Notes under the pieces: model-generated
The model's database searches: none
Told to the model about the DNA's origin: nothing
The model's input: the letters and a program-made list of their open reading frames with translations, nothing else
Origin: Ditylenchus dipsaci
Lineage: Eukaryota > Nematoda > Chromadorea > Rhabditida > Anguinidae
Assembly: GCA_004194705.1 (NCBI GenBank)
Contig: SADC01000305.1
Span: 53,223 to 117,222 of the forward strand
Length of the DNA stretch: 64,000 bases
Reading direction: 5' to 3'
In this document: in pieces, positions 54,545-64,000 of the stretch
Layout: each line of letters starts with the position of its first letter
How positions within the stretch are numbered: the stretch's first letter is position 1
Made by a program: the position numbers and the translations under genes

Positions 54545-54713
54545 TAAAAAAAATGATGGGATATTGTCTCGAATTACTTACTGCGTCTCGAAAATTTTTC
54601 GAGATCTCGAAAATCTCGCTCGAAAATTTCAAAAGTCTCGATCTTGGTCTCGAAATTGTTTTTGCTTAAAATCTCGTCTCGAAAACTCGCTCGAAGACTA
54701 GGGCACAGCACTA
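54545..54713. mobile_element. right end of the hAT element, TCTCGAAAA words
   Basis: About nine TCTCGAAAA/CGCTCGAAAA words lead to the terminus CTAGGGCACAGCACTA, whose inverse TAGTGCTGTGCCCTAG is a hAT-like YARNG end. The left end is not found, so no TSD can be read. Confidence 0.7.
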
Positions 54714-54719
54714 CTTTTT

Positions 54720-54840
54720 TCTGGGCTAACCTTTTTTTCTGCAGCTAAATAACGTTTTTTTTGCAGCTGATTCACATATTTTCGTAGCTGTATAACGTTT
54801 TTTGCATCTGATTAACGTTTTGCAGCTTATTTGGTTATAC
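54720..54840. repeat. AACGTTTTTTGCAGCTGATT array
   Basis: Five imperfect 20-25 bp units (TTTTGCAGCTGATTMAC). Resembles the sub-terminal arrays of other elements; partner end not seen. Confidence 0.55.
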
Positions 54841-55820
54841 ATTACTGATAACCTATTTTCTTGTTTTTCGCGTAAATATCACGACTCAATTGAGAATTTT
54901 GATAGGCTTATTTTTTTGGCTGAGTCTTTGTCCTTTAACTATTAGACAGTCTTTAGTATCTTCTATTTGTGATTTTGGGTTCGATGGTCAAATAAATTTT
55001 TAATTTTGACACAACTCGCATGTAAACTTCATACGGCTTGACAAAGTCGTCAATGCACTTAACATCGACTCCGAAATTTTGTCTTTGGGTCACTATGGAA
55101 TTTGTCAGGCTGTATGTGTTCAAAGGGTCACTCTATGTGCCTTCGTGATTCGGCACCAGTATGGCTAGGCCTATGTAACGTAACTGTCGGAGCACGTCAA
55201 CTTCAAGAGGCAGCCTAGCGAAAGTTATTTAATCTGATTCCAAATCACTCATCTTCAGGCTTTTCGAGATTCAAATCTCCAGATGCTGTGAAACCCAATG
55301 CTGATGATTTGTTGGATATAATTGGATATAATACCGAATTAATGAAAAAATAGATGAAAAATAAGGTGTGCTGCCATAGTAGTCGAACCTGTGACTTAGG
55401 GCGATGCATATATGAAAGTCCCCCTTAACTTTACTAAGCTGTTTGAGTTTTCCGGCTTTCTTCCACTCATAACCACTTAGAATAGCTCAAAACCCACTGA
55501 AAACCACCCAAAATATTTCCAAACATATAAAAAACATCCTAAACTTAGCGGGTGGTCACCATAAAAGACATTTACATCGTATAATGACCTCTTTCCGAAC
55601 GCTATTTGCTTGCTCACGCCGAGTATGTTCCAGGTTCGATGACAACAACACAATAATAATTGGTAAAAAAGCTAGTCGATAACTTGTTTATTTCAAAAAA
55701 ACTCGAGAACAGTGAAGACACAAAGACAAAAGCCGAATATTAATTATCTCAACGCCAACATGTCTAACATATTAACTAATCAAATCAAGAATGCTTGCCG
55801 AAGTACTTCTGGCTGTCTTT
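54841..55820. other. stretch without recognisable gene
   Basis: No exon with family support; one piece (55380-55410, GGTTCGACTAC) looks like an isolated element remnant (similar to 9625-9640). Confidence 0.3.
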
Positions 55821-55827
55821 CAGTTTA

Positions 55828-56505
55828 ATCGTGTTCCTGCTCGCATCTTATTGACTGGACAGACTTCTTCATGCTCCTCGGCGCTTTTGAAATCCTAGAC
55901 AAAGAAGGAATATTCAGGTATCATCAATAGTGCAAACTACCTGAATCAGACGAAGCTCTTCCTGCACTGAAAATTGATAAATCTGGCGCACGATTTCCTC
56001 AGGGTCGACAATGAAGAGGCACAGAAGATAGAGCATGAAATAGAGCACTGGTTATTAGGAGAAACTAAAAAACCTAACCGATAGCGACTTCCTCGTCTTC
56101 CTTTAGCACTCCATAATATGTGCACAGCTTGGGGTTCGTATCAGCGATAGGGGGATCTTCATTTCACCGAGTGCATAATTCTTACGAAACTTGTTGCTTC
56201 ACTCCAGATGGCAGAACTTCGAATAAGTCGAAGCAGCGAGAACCACAGCGTTGGCGGCGACGAAATCATCGTAATCAACTGAAAAGCTAACAATCTCCGT
56301 AGGCCAGACAAAAGTGCTACAATTTGAAAACAGAAACAAGGTATGAAATAGTAATGAAAAGACTTACAATTCAAGCAAGCTAGAACAGAGCACGACATAC
56401 TTACCGGAATCAACCAACGATAGACGCTTAAAGTCTTTTCAACCACAGCATCCACAGACGCGGGCTTGCAACAAAAGCTTTTGACATTTTGAGAGCTGAA
56501 AAGAT
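55828..56505 (-). CDS. unknown multi-exon gene, minus strand
   Basis: Exon-like blocks from 5' to 3': SQNVKSFCCKPASVDAVVEK then TLSVYRWLIP before GTAAGT (about 56502-56405); TFVWPTEIVSFSVDYDDFVA and ANAVVLAASTYSKFCHL before GTGAAG (about 56315-56205); PKLCTYYGVLKEDEEVAIG (about 56135-56082); VLYFMLYLLCLFIVDPEEIV and IYQFSVQEELRLIQ before GTAGTT (about 56050-55942); and DFKSAEEHEEVCPVNKMRAG with TRLN and stop at 55828. The hydrophobic VLYFMLYLLCLFIV may be a membrane segment. Phases between blocks one and two do not match by eye. Family not recognised. Reading quality of the blocks suggests a true host or element gene. Confidence 0.45.
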
Positions 56506-56764
56506 TATACAGGATGAAAATTGAGAAATAAAATTTTCATCTCAATTTTCATTTTTCACATACAATTTGCAACAATTTTGAATTTTCTAATCTCAATTGG
56601 ACCAATTTGAATTACATGTTGTACCCAGGTAGTCATACCCAGATTGGGGAACTCAGGTAGCAAGGCCACTTGGTGTCATCCGATCACCCTGAGTGGTCCA
56701 TATCCCTATTTTTTTTCTATTAACTATCTCGATTCTCATAAAATAATCCTGTACCAACATAGCC

Positions 56765-57085
56765 AAGTGGTCGTCGACTTGGATCAAGATTTTTTTTAGG
56801 TTTTTCATCTTCTAAAACTTGTTTACTGGACTGTCTCGGACATTCTGAAGATGGTTTGATAATAGTAAAATGCCGTTTTTTCAGGTATTATTTGAGTATT
56901 GGGCAATAATTGATTTTGGTGAAATCAATTATTGCACAAAACTCAAAAAATACTCGAGAAACGGCGTTTCACCACTATCAAACCATCTTCAGCACGCCTG
57001 AATCAGTCCAGAAAAAAGGTTTTGGACCAAAAACGTAAAAAAAAAATTTTCGATCCAAGTGGACGACCACTTGGTTTAGTTGGTG
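56765..57085. mobile_element. CCAAGTGG palindromic MITE, copy 1
   Basis: The ends CCAAGTGGTCGTCGACTTGG and CCAAGTGGACGACCACTTGG. The arms pair through GAAGATGGTTTGATA and ATTTTGAGTA words around centre TGATTTTGGTGAAATC. No TSD resolved. Confidence 0.7.
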
Positions 57086-57962
57086 CATGGGAGATCCGCT
57101 GTTCCACAGAAAAATGTTTGAATTAACGAGTAAACTCTTCAAGACAAAGATTTAAAAGCATTTGGTGTCAGGACCCATACAAATATAAAAATTAGTCACT
57201 AAATATTTAGTGACTATAAAAGTGGCCTTTTGGTACTAAATATAGAATTAGTCGACTAATATTTAGCCGACTAATTATTTAGTCAGCTAATTATTAGACT
57301 TTAGTCAGCTAAAGTCTAATTATTTAGTCATACTAAATATAAAATTAGTGACGAAATATTTAACATAAACAATTAGCGGCTAAATATTAGTCGCTATTTA
57401 TTTAGCCCGCACTAAATATGATGACCAAGGCCAAATAACAAACGGACAAAGCTTTTTTTGCTGCAAAAAAGCTTTTTTTGCTGCAAAAAGACTTTTTTTG
57501 CTGCAAAATTAGTTGATGCAAAAAGACTTTTTTTTGCTGCAAAAAACTTTTTTTGCTGCAAAAGTTTTTTTTCGCTGCAAAAAGACTTTTTTTTGCTGCA
57601 AATATTTTGCTGCAAAAAGACTTTTTTTTGCTGCAAAAAACTTTTTTTTGCTGCAAAAATTCTTTTTTTCGCTGCAAAAAGACTTTTTTTTGCTGCAAAT
57701 CGGCTTTTTTTGCTGCAAATCGGCTTTTTCTGGTCCAAACTATTTTAGCTGTAATTTGGCGTGCGGTCGATTGGTCCACGGTCAATTGCTCCACGGTCAA
57801 TTGATCCACGGTCAATTGGTCCACAGGTCAATTGGTCCACAGGTCAATTGGTCCACAAATTATTTTCAAATTAATCTTTTTTGTCTTGTGAAGAACTTCT
57901 ATTATTTTAACAGTTTTTCGATAATTCAGCCTTAACCCTACTGGTTAATCCACGCACCAACC

Positions 57963-58272
57963 AAACCAGGTGGTCGTCCACCTGGAGCAAATTTTTTTTT
58001 CACGTTTTTCATGTTCCAAACCCGTTCCCTGGACTGATCCGGATATGCTGAAGATGGTTTGATAGTGGTAAAATGCCATTTTCTCGAGTATTTTTTGAGT
58101 TTTGGTGAAATAGAGTTTTGGTAAAATCATTATTCCCCAATACTCAAAAAATATTCCAGAAACACCCATATTCACTATTATCAAACCATTTTCAGCTTGC
58201 CCGTATTAGTCCAGAAAAAACAATTTTGCAACATAAAACGTGAAAAAATCGATCCAAGTGGACGACCACTTG
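57963..58272. mobile_element. CCAAGTGG palindromic MITE, copy 2 (left arm)
   Basis: The ends CCAGGTGGTCGTCCACCTGG and CCAAGTGGACGACCACTTGG. The asymmetric pair AGG/AAG is mirrored in copy 3, showing that the whole arm, MITE included, was inverted and duplicated. Confidence 0.7.
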
Positions 58273-58431
58273 GTTTTGTTGTGCCCAGGTGGTCGTACCC
58301 AGGTTGGAAAACTCAGGCAGTGTACTGGTACCGCGGTAGTAATATTGTCGACTGGTAAAGAAATTTCAAAGTTTACAATGTTTTTCTATGATCCAACCTC
58401 AGTTTTCATGGATAATCTATGCACCGACTAA

Positions 58432-58745
58432 ACCAAGTGGTCGTCCACTTGGATCGATTTTTCACTTTTATGTTGCAAAATTGTTTTTTCTGGACTAATA
58501 CGGGCAAGCTGAAAATGGTTTGATAATAGTGAAATATGGGTTTCTGGAATATTTTTTGAGTATTGGGGATAATTGATTTTACCAAACTCTATTTCACCAA
58601 AACTCAAAAAATACTCGAGAAAATGGCATTTTACCACTATCAAACCATCTCAGCATATCCGGATCAGTCCAGGGAACGGGTTTTTGGAACATGAAAAACG
58701 TGAAAAAAAATTTGCTCCAGGTGACGACCACCTGGTTTGGTTGGT
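58432..58745. mobile_element. CCAAGTGG palindromic MITE, copy 3 (right arm)
   Basis: Mirror image of copy 2 with a few indels (CCAGGTGACGACCACCTGG at the right end lacks one G). Confidence 0.7.
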
Positions 58746-59484
58746 GCGTGGATTAACCAGTAGGGTTAAGGCTGAATTATCGAAAACTGTTAAATAATAG
58801 AAGTTCTTCAACAAGACAAAAAAGATTAATTTGAAAATAATTTGTGGACCAATTGACCTGTGGACCAATTGACCTGTGGACCAATTGACCGTGGATCAAT
58901 TGACCGTGGAGCAATTGACCGTGACCAATCGACCGCACGCCAAAATTACAGCTAAATAGTTTGGACCAGAAAAAGCCGATTTGCAGCAAAAAAAAGCCGA
59001 TTTGCAGCAAAAAAAGTCTTTTTGGCAGCGAAAAAAGAATTTTTGCAGCAAAAAAAAGTTTTTTTGCAGCAAAAAAAAGTCTTTTTGCAGCAAAAATATT
59101 TGCAGCAAAAAAAGTCTTTTTGCAGCGAAAAAAGACTTTTGCAGCAAAAAAAAGTTTTTTTGCAGCAAAAAAAAGTCTTTTTGCAGCAAAAATATTTGCA
59201 GCAAAAAAAAGTCTTTTTGCAGCGAAAAAAGACTTTTTGCAGCAAAAAAAAGTTTTTTTGCAGCAAAAAAGTCTTTTTGCATCAACTAATTTTTGCAGCA
59301 AAAAAAGTCTTTTTGCAGCAAAAAAAAAGTCTTTTTGCAGCAAAAAAAGCTTTGTCCATAACAAACATATATATCCGACACTAGCTTTAATGGAATCAAC
59401 ACCTATATTTATCTCAAAACAAGCAAACACAACCAAAAATTCCAATCAAGCAAATATTCTCTCACAAATCTGTTTCTCTCATGA

Positions 59485-60460
59485 ATCCCAGTCATTTGAC
59501 GGCCTTGTTAGAGCTCTTCCTCTGGTTGCTCATCTTCGATTCCTCTTCATCCTCTTCATCCTTCTCCGTCTGAATGTTAAACAAGTAAATGATCAGAAAG
59601 AATTAAGACTAGTGAAAACCAACCTGCACGCACAACGAACATATCCATTGGCCCACTTATAACTTTCTTCGCTCCTCGACTACAAACTCCCCATTGCCCA
59701 AGAAGTAGTTTGCTCCGGCTTGGAAAAAGAGGATGCCTGGCTGAGCACGGACTGGAATTGTCAGCATTGTGACTTTGTTTCAGGAGGACCTGCTTCTGTA
59801 GCTTGAACAGTTCCTCACCATCCGTCTTGATGCGCTTTGAAGGAGTGGGTGTGTCCAACATTGAGAATTTGCGCTTCGAACTCTTTTCTCCTCAGCCACC
59901 ACATCTGGCTATAAACAACAAGAAATGAAGACCATTAAATTAGTGAACAGCTGGTACATAAAACCCTACCTTTGTCGTTGTTTCTTTTCCACCAGGAATC
60001 CCAGAGAACGCAGGCAAATTATCGTACAACTCAATCACATCCTTGAGCTTGTCTTCCGGCAACGGTTTCCCTTCCCCAGTTGTAGCAGCATGTCTAAATA
60101 AACACTGTTCAATTAATCCATATAGCCAATTTAAAGATTGCTACTTCTTCTTGTTTGCATTCACCTCTTTCGCTTTTCCTTGAGATACTTCCAGTGTTTT
60201 TCGACTTGGTCCGAGCTGAAGTTGTTCCCTGGTCGACGAACGCAGTGTTGAGTTTCTTGGTCACATTATCCCATGCTTGTTCGACTTGGACTGAGCTTCG
60301 GCTGTACGAGAAGACGGAAAGAGTGCAGAGAATGAGTCGGTGACGAGCACTGATAACTTGGCAGAGATATTGGCATTGAATCGGCTTTCTCCATCGTTGA
60401 ACTTCTAGATCTAAACGATTGTAAGTTAAGCATGAAGGAAAGCTATACGGTGCCATATAG
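59485..60460 (-). pseudogene. Myb/SANT-like DNA-binding gene of the composite element
   Basis: Minus strand. The N-terminal domain is spread over three frames: DGESRFNANISAKLSVLVTD (about 60400), VEQAWDNVTKKLN (about 60265), and FSSDQVEKHWKYLKEKRKR directly before a GTGAAT donor (about 60225-60167). This is the helix pattern of Myb/SANT-like domains often encoded beside transposases. The next exon reads KPLPEDKLKDVIELYDNLPA then FSGIPGGKETTTK (60070-59975). A later exon has TPSKRIKTDGEELFKLQKQV with LLKQSHNADNSSPCS (59855-59735), a helical tail. Two or more frameshifts make it non-functional as read. No partner transposase was recognised within the element. Confidence 0.6.
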
Positions 60461-60974
60461 TGTCAAAAAGTGATACAACAGTATGTTTTGAAACGTCCAG
60501 TTTCTCGACATTTTTCAAGCAAAATTAAAAAACGACAATGACAGATAGAAAGAGCCATAAAGTTGGTATAGAAACGTCAAGATCAGAAAATAGACCGACT
60601 CTGATAAAGTATGATAAAAACGGGCTGGAAGTAAAGACTAAATAAATTTAGCCTGCCATAGGGCAGTCCACTTTTTTAGGGGAAAAATTAGTCACTAAAC
60701 TGAATATTAACTTTAGCCTCAAAATTAGCCCGTATATTTAGTACGAAAATTAGTCACTAATAAAGAGTGCCGACTAAAATTTTGGACTAAACATATTTGG
60801 TACCAAAAAGTCTAAATATTTAGTTACTATTAAAAAGTGGACTTTAGCCTCTTATATTTGGTACGACTAATTTTTCGATGATTAGACTTTTAGACTTTAG
60901 CCTAGAAGTCTAAATATTTAGTTGACTAATTTTATATTTGGACAGGTCCAGGAAATTTTTGTGAGGCAATTCGC

Positions 60975-62680
60975 TTAACGCCAGTAATACAAAAATGTAA
61001 AGTATAACAAAAAATGATTCATGTACTATTTTTTAATCAATATTTTATTGTTTGCAGTTTAGAAGTCCAGTTTTGGGTCAAAACTAAAATATAAAATAAG
61101 TTAGTCAAATTTCTGTAAAGAATATCGCTTGACAATATATGTTTGATATTTTCTGTTGATGTGTGAGCTTTTTCGCTAATCCATACTCGAACACGTTCTT
61201 GAGTGAACGATTATCCACAACTTCTTGCAAAAGTCCTCATCATGTGCTTCACTATTTTACAACACAGAGAAAAAATTGAAAGGCAAAGTAGATTTGGCAA
61301 ATCCTAATATAAGCATGAATTTCTTATAAGTTTGGTGTGAAAAAAGAATCACAAAAAAGGGTAAAAGGGGCACTTTTTAACTTTTTTGACTGAAACGACA
61401 AAGGGGGCACTTTTTTGACTGAACCGCAAAGGAGTGACCTTTTTCGCCAAAACGAGGAATTTTTCTGTTTTGTCCAAATAACGACTGTGTGTATTGCAAG
61501 GCTTTGCCAAAAGCGCAGTTTGTAAAGATTGGCTGAAAGACCGACTATAGATCACCGATTATCAGTATTTTTTTTTCTAATTTTTAATAATTTTTAACAA
61601 AAATGTCAATTTTAAATGCCATAGTCTCATTGATACCGAATACCCTTACCGTATTTTCTGTAGTAAGTCCCCCGGGGAGTTATTTTCAATCAGATCGAAT
61701 CAGATAGAAATTTTCGGCGCTAGTAGCAAATATCACTCCCCCCCCCAAATCCGACCTTTTAAAATGCTGTAAACTCCCTTGCAAACAACAAGTTTAGGCT
61801 TAGCCCTTAGGCTGGGGGTAAGTCAGCGTAGGAAGTTGTGACTAATGAAGAGTTTGCGCACATTTTTCGGGTCTATGACATAAATTGGGTACTTTTACTA
61901 AAGTAAAAAAGTATTTTTCATCTTAATATCACTCAATGAGAAGTAAATTCAAGAAAATTTTAAGAAAATTTTGAAAAAACAGCGCTGCTACAAGTTAGTG
62001 ATGAACTCGGCGACTTTTCAAAAATCTCGGCGCCGGCGTCACCTGTAAAAAACTCGAGGTGCCAGGCTATTAAAAAATTGGCGCCGGTGCCGACCTGGGC
62101 GCACGTGCAAGTATGCCTGTATCACGTGAGAACGTTGTGAAACATAGTGGCACCCGTCCGACACTGTCCGAAATTAAAAAAATTTCGCCTTTCAATTTCG
62201 TCTATTTTTCATCGATTCTTTCAGAATTTGCTGTCATTAGAAAACTAAGAATTTAAACTTTCAGAAAGGTCAACCGTCCACTTCCATTAAAAAAGCCTCC
62301 ACATTTTCACCGTTTATGTCAGACGGCGATTTGCATTTTTGGATTTTGAGCACTTTCACTTTCTGTTCATTGAAAACATATATATTAAAATTTTAAAGTC
62401 ACTAACCTTTTGATATCTATCAATAAATGCTTTAAAATACCAAAAGCATTATATCCTCAAAAACAAGTGTGACAATATAAAATGGTCTAGGTCTTCTTTG
62501 TACTCAAATATGTATTATTGATTCAAACCGTCAGACCATGTTACCCATAAAATTAAGTTGACGGCCTTGGAGCAGAAGGGGTAAGAATGTAAAGGACTGC
62601 CCATTTGCCTGAGTGCATGTCAGTATACAAATTGACTACTCATGATGAGGTGGATCGAAGTATTTGGTCTAGAGTTAGTA
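60975..62680. repeat. degraded duplicate of 27356-29235
   Basis: Same orientation and order: AGTCCAGTTTTGGGTCAAAAC, the F-box-like last exon (61110-61260, with many one-base deletions), GAAACGACAAAGG, the poly-C site, AAGTTTAGGCTTAGCCCTTAGG, TATGCCTGTATCACGTGAG and CAAACCGTCAGACCATGTTA. Single-base deletions are very frequent, so all reading frames are lost. Confidence 0.85.
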
Positions 62681-62869
62681 CCAATTTTTTCATGCTCTTT
62701 CTGTCCCTGTGTATTCAGATTTTTATTTTTTACGCAAAAGTGGATGCTTTAAGGCATTTGAAAATAGGTTCAAAAACTGTGTTGTTTAAGCAAGGCCAAT
62801 TCTGGCTGTTGGCGAGGGCAAACCTCGATACTTTTATTAAGGAGGAGTAGCAAAAGATAGGATGATATA

Positions 62870-63657
62870 TTAGGTTGTAGCATAAGTTCTGTCGGTTTTT
62901 GTTCATGAGATTTTGTTTCAATGTAGAATATTTCTACCGTACTGTTATATGTCTTTTGTAGAAAAAATCTCTTATTTCAATCGCCTATTTCAGATTTCAC
63001 GATTTCACAAAAAATGTTGATTTTTAAGCCTTCAAGAAATGAGCTTTCAAGTTAAAAAAATAATTTTCTCCGACATCTTTAGAGTCTAGTCAAAAGTTCA
63101 GTCAATTGTCAGGCGCTGCAGCAAACAACTCAGCTTTTAATTGTAGCGCGATCAAAGAGCTTCAAAATCCATTTTACAGAATGGTTTTTTGAAAATCTAA
63201 GTATTGAGAATATGACTGTTTAAAAAGCAAATTCTTCAAAAAATGACTGAAATTCAGTTTTCAATAATTTTTTCCCCGGATTCAGTCATTTTTTGAAGAA
63301 TTTGCTTTTTTAAAACAGTCATATCTCAATACTTAGTTTTCAAAACCATTCTGTAAAATGTATTTTGAAGCTCTTGATCTGCGCTACAATTAAAAGCTGA
63401 GTTGTTGCTGCGCGCCTAAACATTGACTGAACTTTCGGACTAGAATCTAAAGATGTCGGAGATAATTATTTTTTTAACTTGAAGCTCATTTCTTGAAGGC
63501 TAAAAATCACATTTTGTTATGAAATCGTGAAATCTGAAATAGGCGATGAAATAAGAGATTCTTTTCTACAAATGACATATAACAGTATGGTAGAAATATT
63601 TTACTTGAAACAAAATATTCATGAACAAAAACCGACAGAACTTATGCTACAACCTAA
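62870..63657. mobile_element. mariner-like near-perfect palindrome, 788 bp
   Basis: The ends TTAGGTTGTAGCATAAGTTC and GAACTTATGCTACAACCTAA are inverted, each followed by TA outside (62868-62869, 63658-63659). The arms pair over nearly their entire length around a centre near 63263. The TTAGGTTG...AAGTTC terminus is mariner-like. No intact transposase is present. Confidence 0.82.
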
Positions 63658-63779
63658 TATTTCATCAACAGTTTTGATTATATTCGCTTCGGTTTGGAGT
63701 ACTCATCAAAACTATAAGGGAAACATTTATGACTACAGAAAATATTGCAGAAGCAGAGAAAAAGCAAAAACTGTATGAA

Positions 63780-63991
63780 TTGGTAAAGTATAACACACTA
63801 TTTTCAAGGGTATGTTTATAGCGAGGGTAACAAGTAGGTCAGTGTTATCTGCAAGGGGTACGTTATATCAAGGGTACGTTATTTCAAGGGTACGTTATAG
63901 CGGGGTAAACTTATTGTAATTTAAAGTAATCCAACCAAATGGTTTCAAGAGATACGTTATATCGATGGTACGTTATATCGAGGTTTGACTG
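63780..63991. mobile_element. pogo-like right end, GGTACGTTATATCAAGG words
   Basis: Six GGGTACGTTATA(T/G)C words end GAGGTTTGACTG before TA (63992-63993). It matches the family of the left end at 36502. Confidence 0.7.
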
Positions 63992-64000
63992 TACAAACTT

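Larger units (their letters stand above)
57444..59357. mobile_element. 1,914 bp foldback palindrome, 9 bp TSD ATAACAAAC
   Basis: The ends GGACAAAGCTTTTTTTGCTG and CAGCAAAAAAAGCTTTGTCC are inverted; the TSD ATAACAAAC is at 57435-57443 and 59358-59366. The arms carry, from outside in: GCAGCAAAAAAAGTCTTTTT arrays, a short link AGCTAAAATAGTTTGGACC, GGTCAATTGGTCCAC words, the block GATTAACCAGTAGGGTTAAG, and a CCAAGTGG palindromic MITE. The unique centre is about 58290-58425. Large open frames in the arms are array artefacts. Confidence 0.92.
57164..60948. mobile_element. composite element with TTTAGTCGACTAAATA arrays
   Basis: The left end CAGGACCCATACAAATATAA and right end ATATTTGGACAGGTCCAG are inverted. 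Arrays of TAGTCACTAAATATTTAGTC-like words extend over 57180-57415 and 60635-60945. It encloses the 1,914 bp palindrome (57444-59357) and the Myb/SANT-like gene on the minus strand. No TSD could be assigned. Confidence 0.65.

Noticed and set aside
58961..59662. 233-codon open frame of KKSLFAAKK-type repeats, and similar long frames at 39900-40196, 57402-57935 and 58777-59445
   Set aside because: They arise from the 20 bp AT-rich word arrays, occur on both strands and in several frames, and have no start context or introns.

Overview
The window is animal nuclear DNA, most probably from a nematode. Genes are broken by short GT-AG introns. Two of the gene families present, MATH-BTB and F-box-like proteins, are families that are greatly expanded in nematodes, and a FLYWCH/MULE transposase is also present. 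Nothing bacterial (operons, ribosome binding sites) or viral was recognised. The genus cannot be fixed from the sequence alone. By eye, well over half of the window is transposon-derived.

Layout. 1-400 holds the tail of a pogo-type transposase. 1164-4125 is a remnant of a MATH-BTB gene followed by an F-box-like gene; 14496-17549 is a fuller copy of the same pair. Around 8.1-11.1 kb sits a three-level nest: a hAT element inside a hAT element inside a palindromic MITE, and the uninterrupted MITE is still present at 4.6-5.0 kb. An imperfect inverted repeat of about 2 kb (11.3-13.2 kb against 18.8-21.9 kb) brackets the second MATH-BTB/F-box pair. 24.2-27.2 kb carries a clean three-exon gene of unknown function (186 aa, minus strand). 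27.5-29.8 kb carries another F-box-like gene, whose parts recur at 45.1 and 61-62.7 kb. 31.0-34.9 kb is a FLYWCH/MULE transposase gene split by a 2.18 kb element; the 3' part with the insertion junction is duplicated at 36.7-37.5 kb. 41.6-42.7 kb is an F-box-like gene with a C-terminal membrane segment. 46.2-51.6 kb is a 5,453 bp palindromic element whose 2 kb terminal repeats each carry a histone H3 gene. 52.6-54.7 kb is a ZBED-like hAT transposase. 57.2-60.9 kb is a composite element with a degraded Myb/SANT-like gene. 62.9-63.7 kb is a mariner-like palindrome.

The strongest theme is a set of elements whose ends are built from arrays of a short repeated 'word', a different word in each element, with precise target-site duplications (TSDs) that can be read directly. 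TSDs of 8 bp occur with hAT-like ends (YARNG) and with a second group of ends beginning GG. TSDs of 9 bp occur with ends beginning GGRCAA-like, one of which contains a MULE transposase fragment. Some arrays are swapped between elements like cassettes.

The most unusual object is the H3-carrying palindrome: 6 bp TSD AGGGCA, termini AGAAGAGTAG, H3 genes pointing outward from a shared intergenic region, and a central gene with an acidic region and a basic tail whose first exon lies inside the terminal repeat. Gene models are by eye; no alignment or database search could be run.
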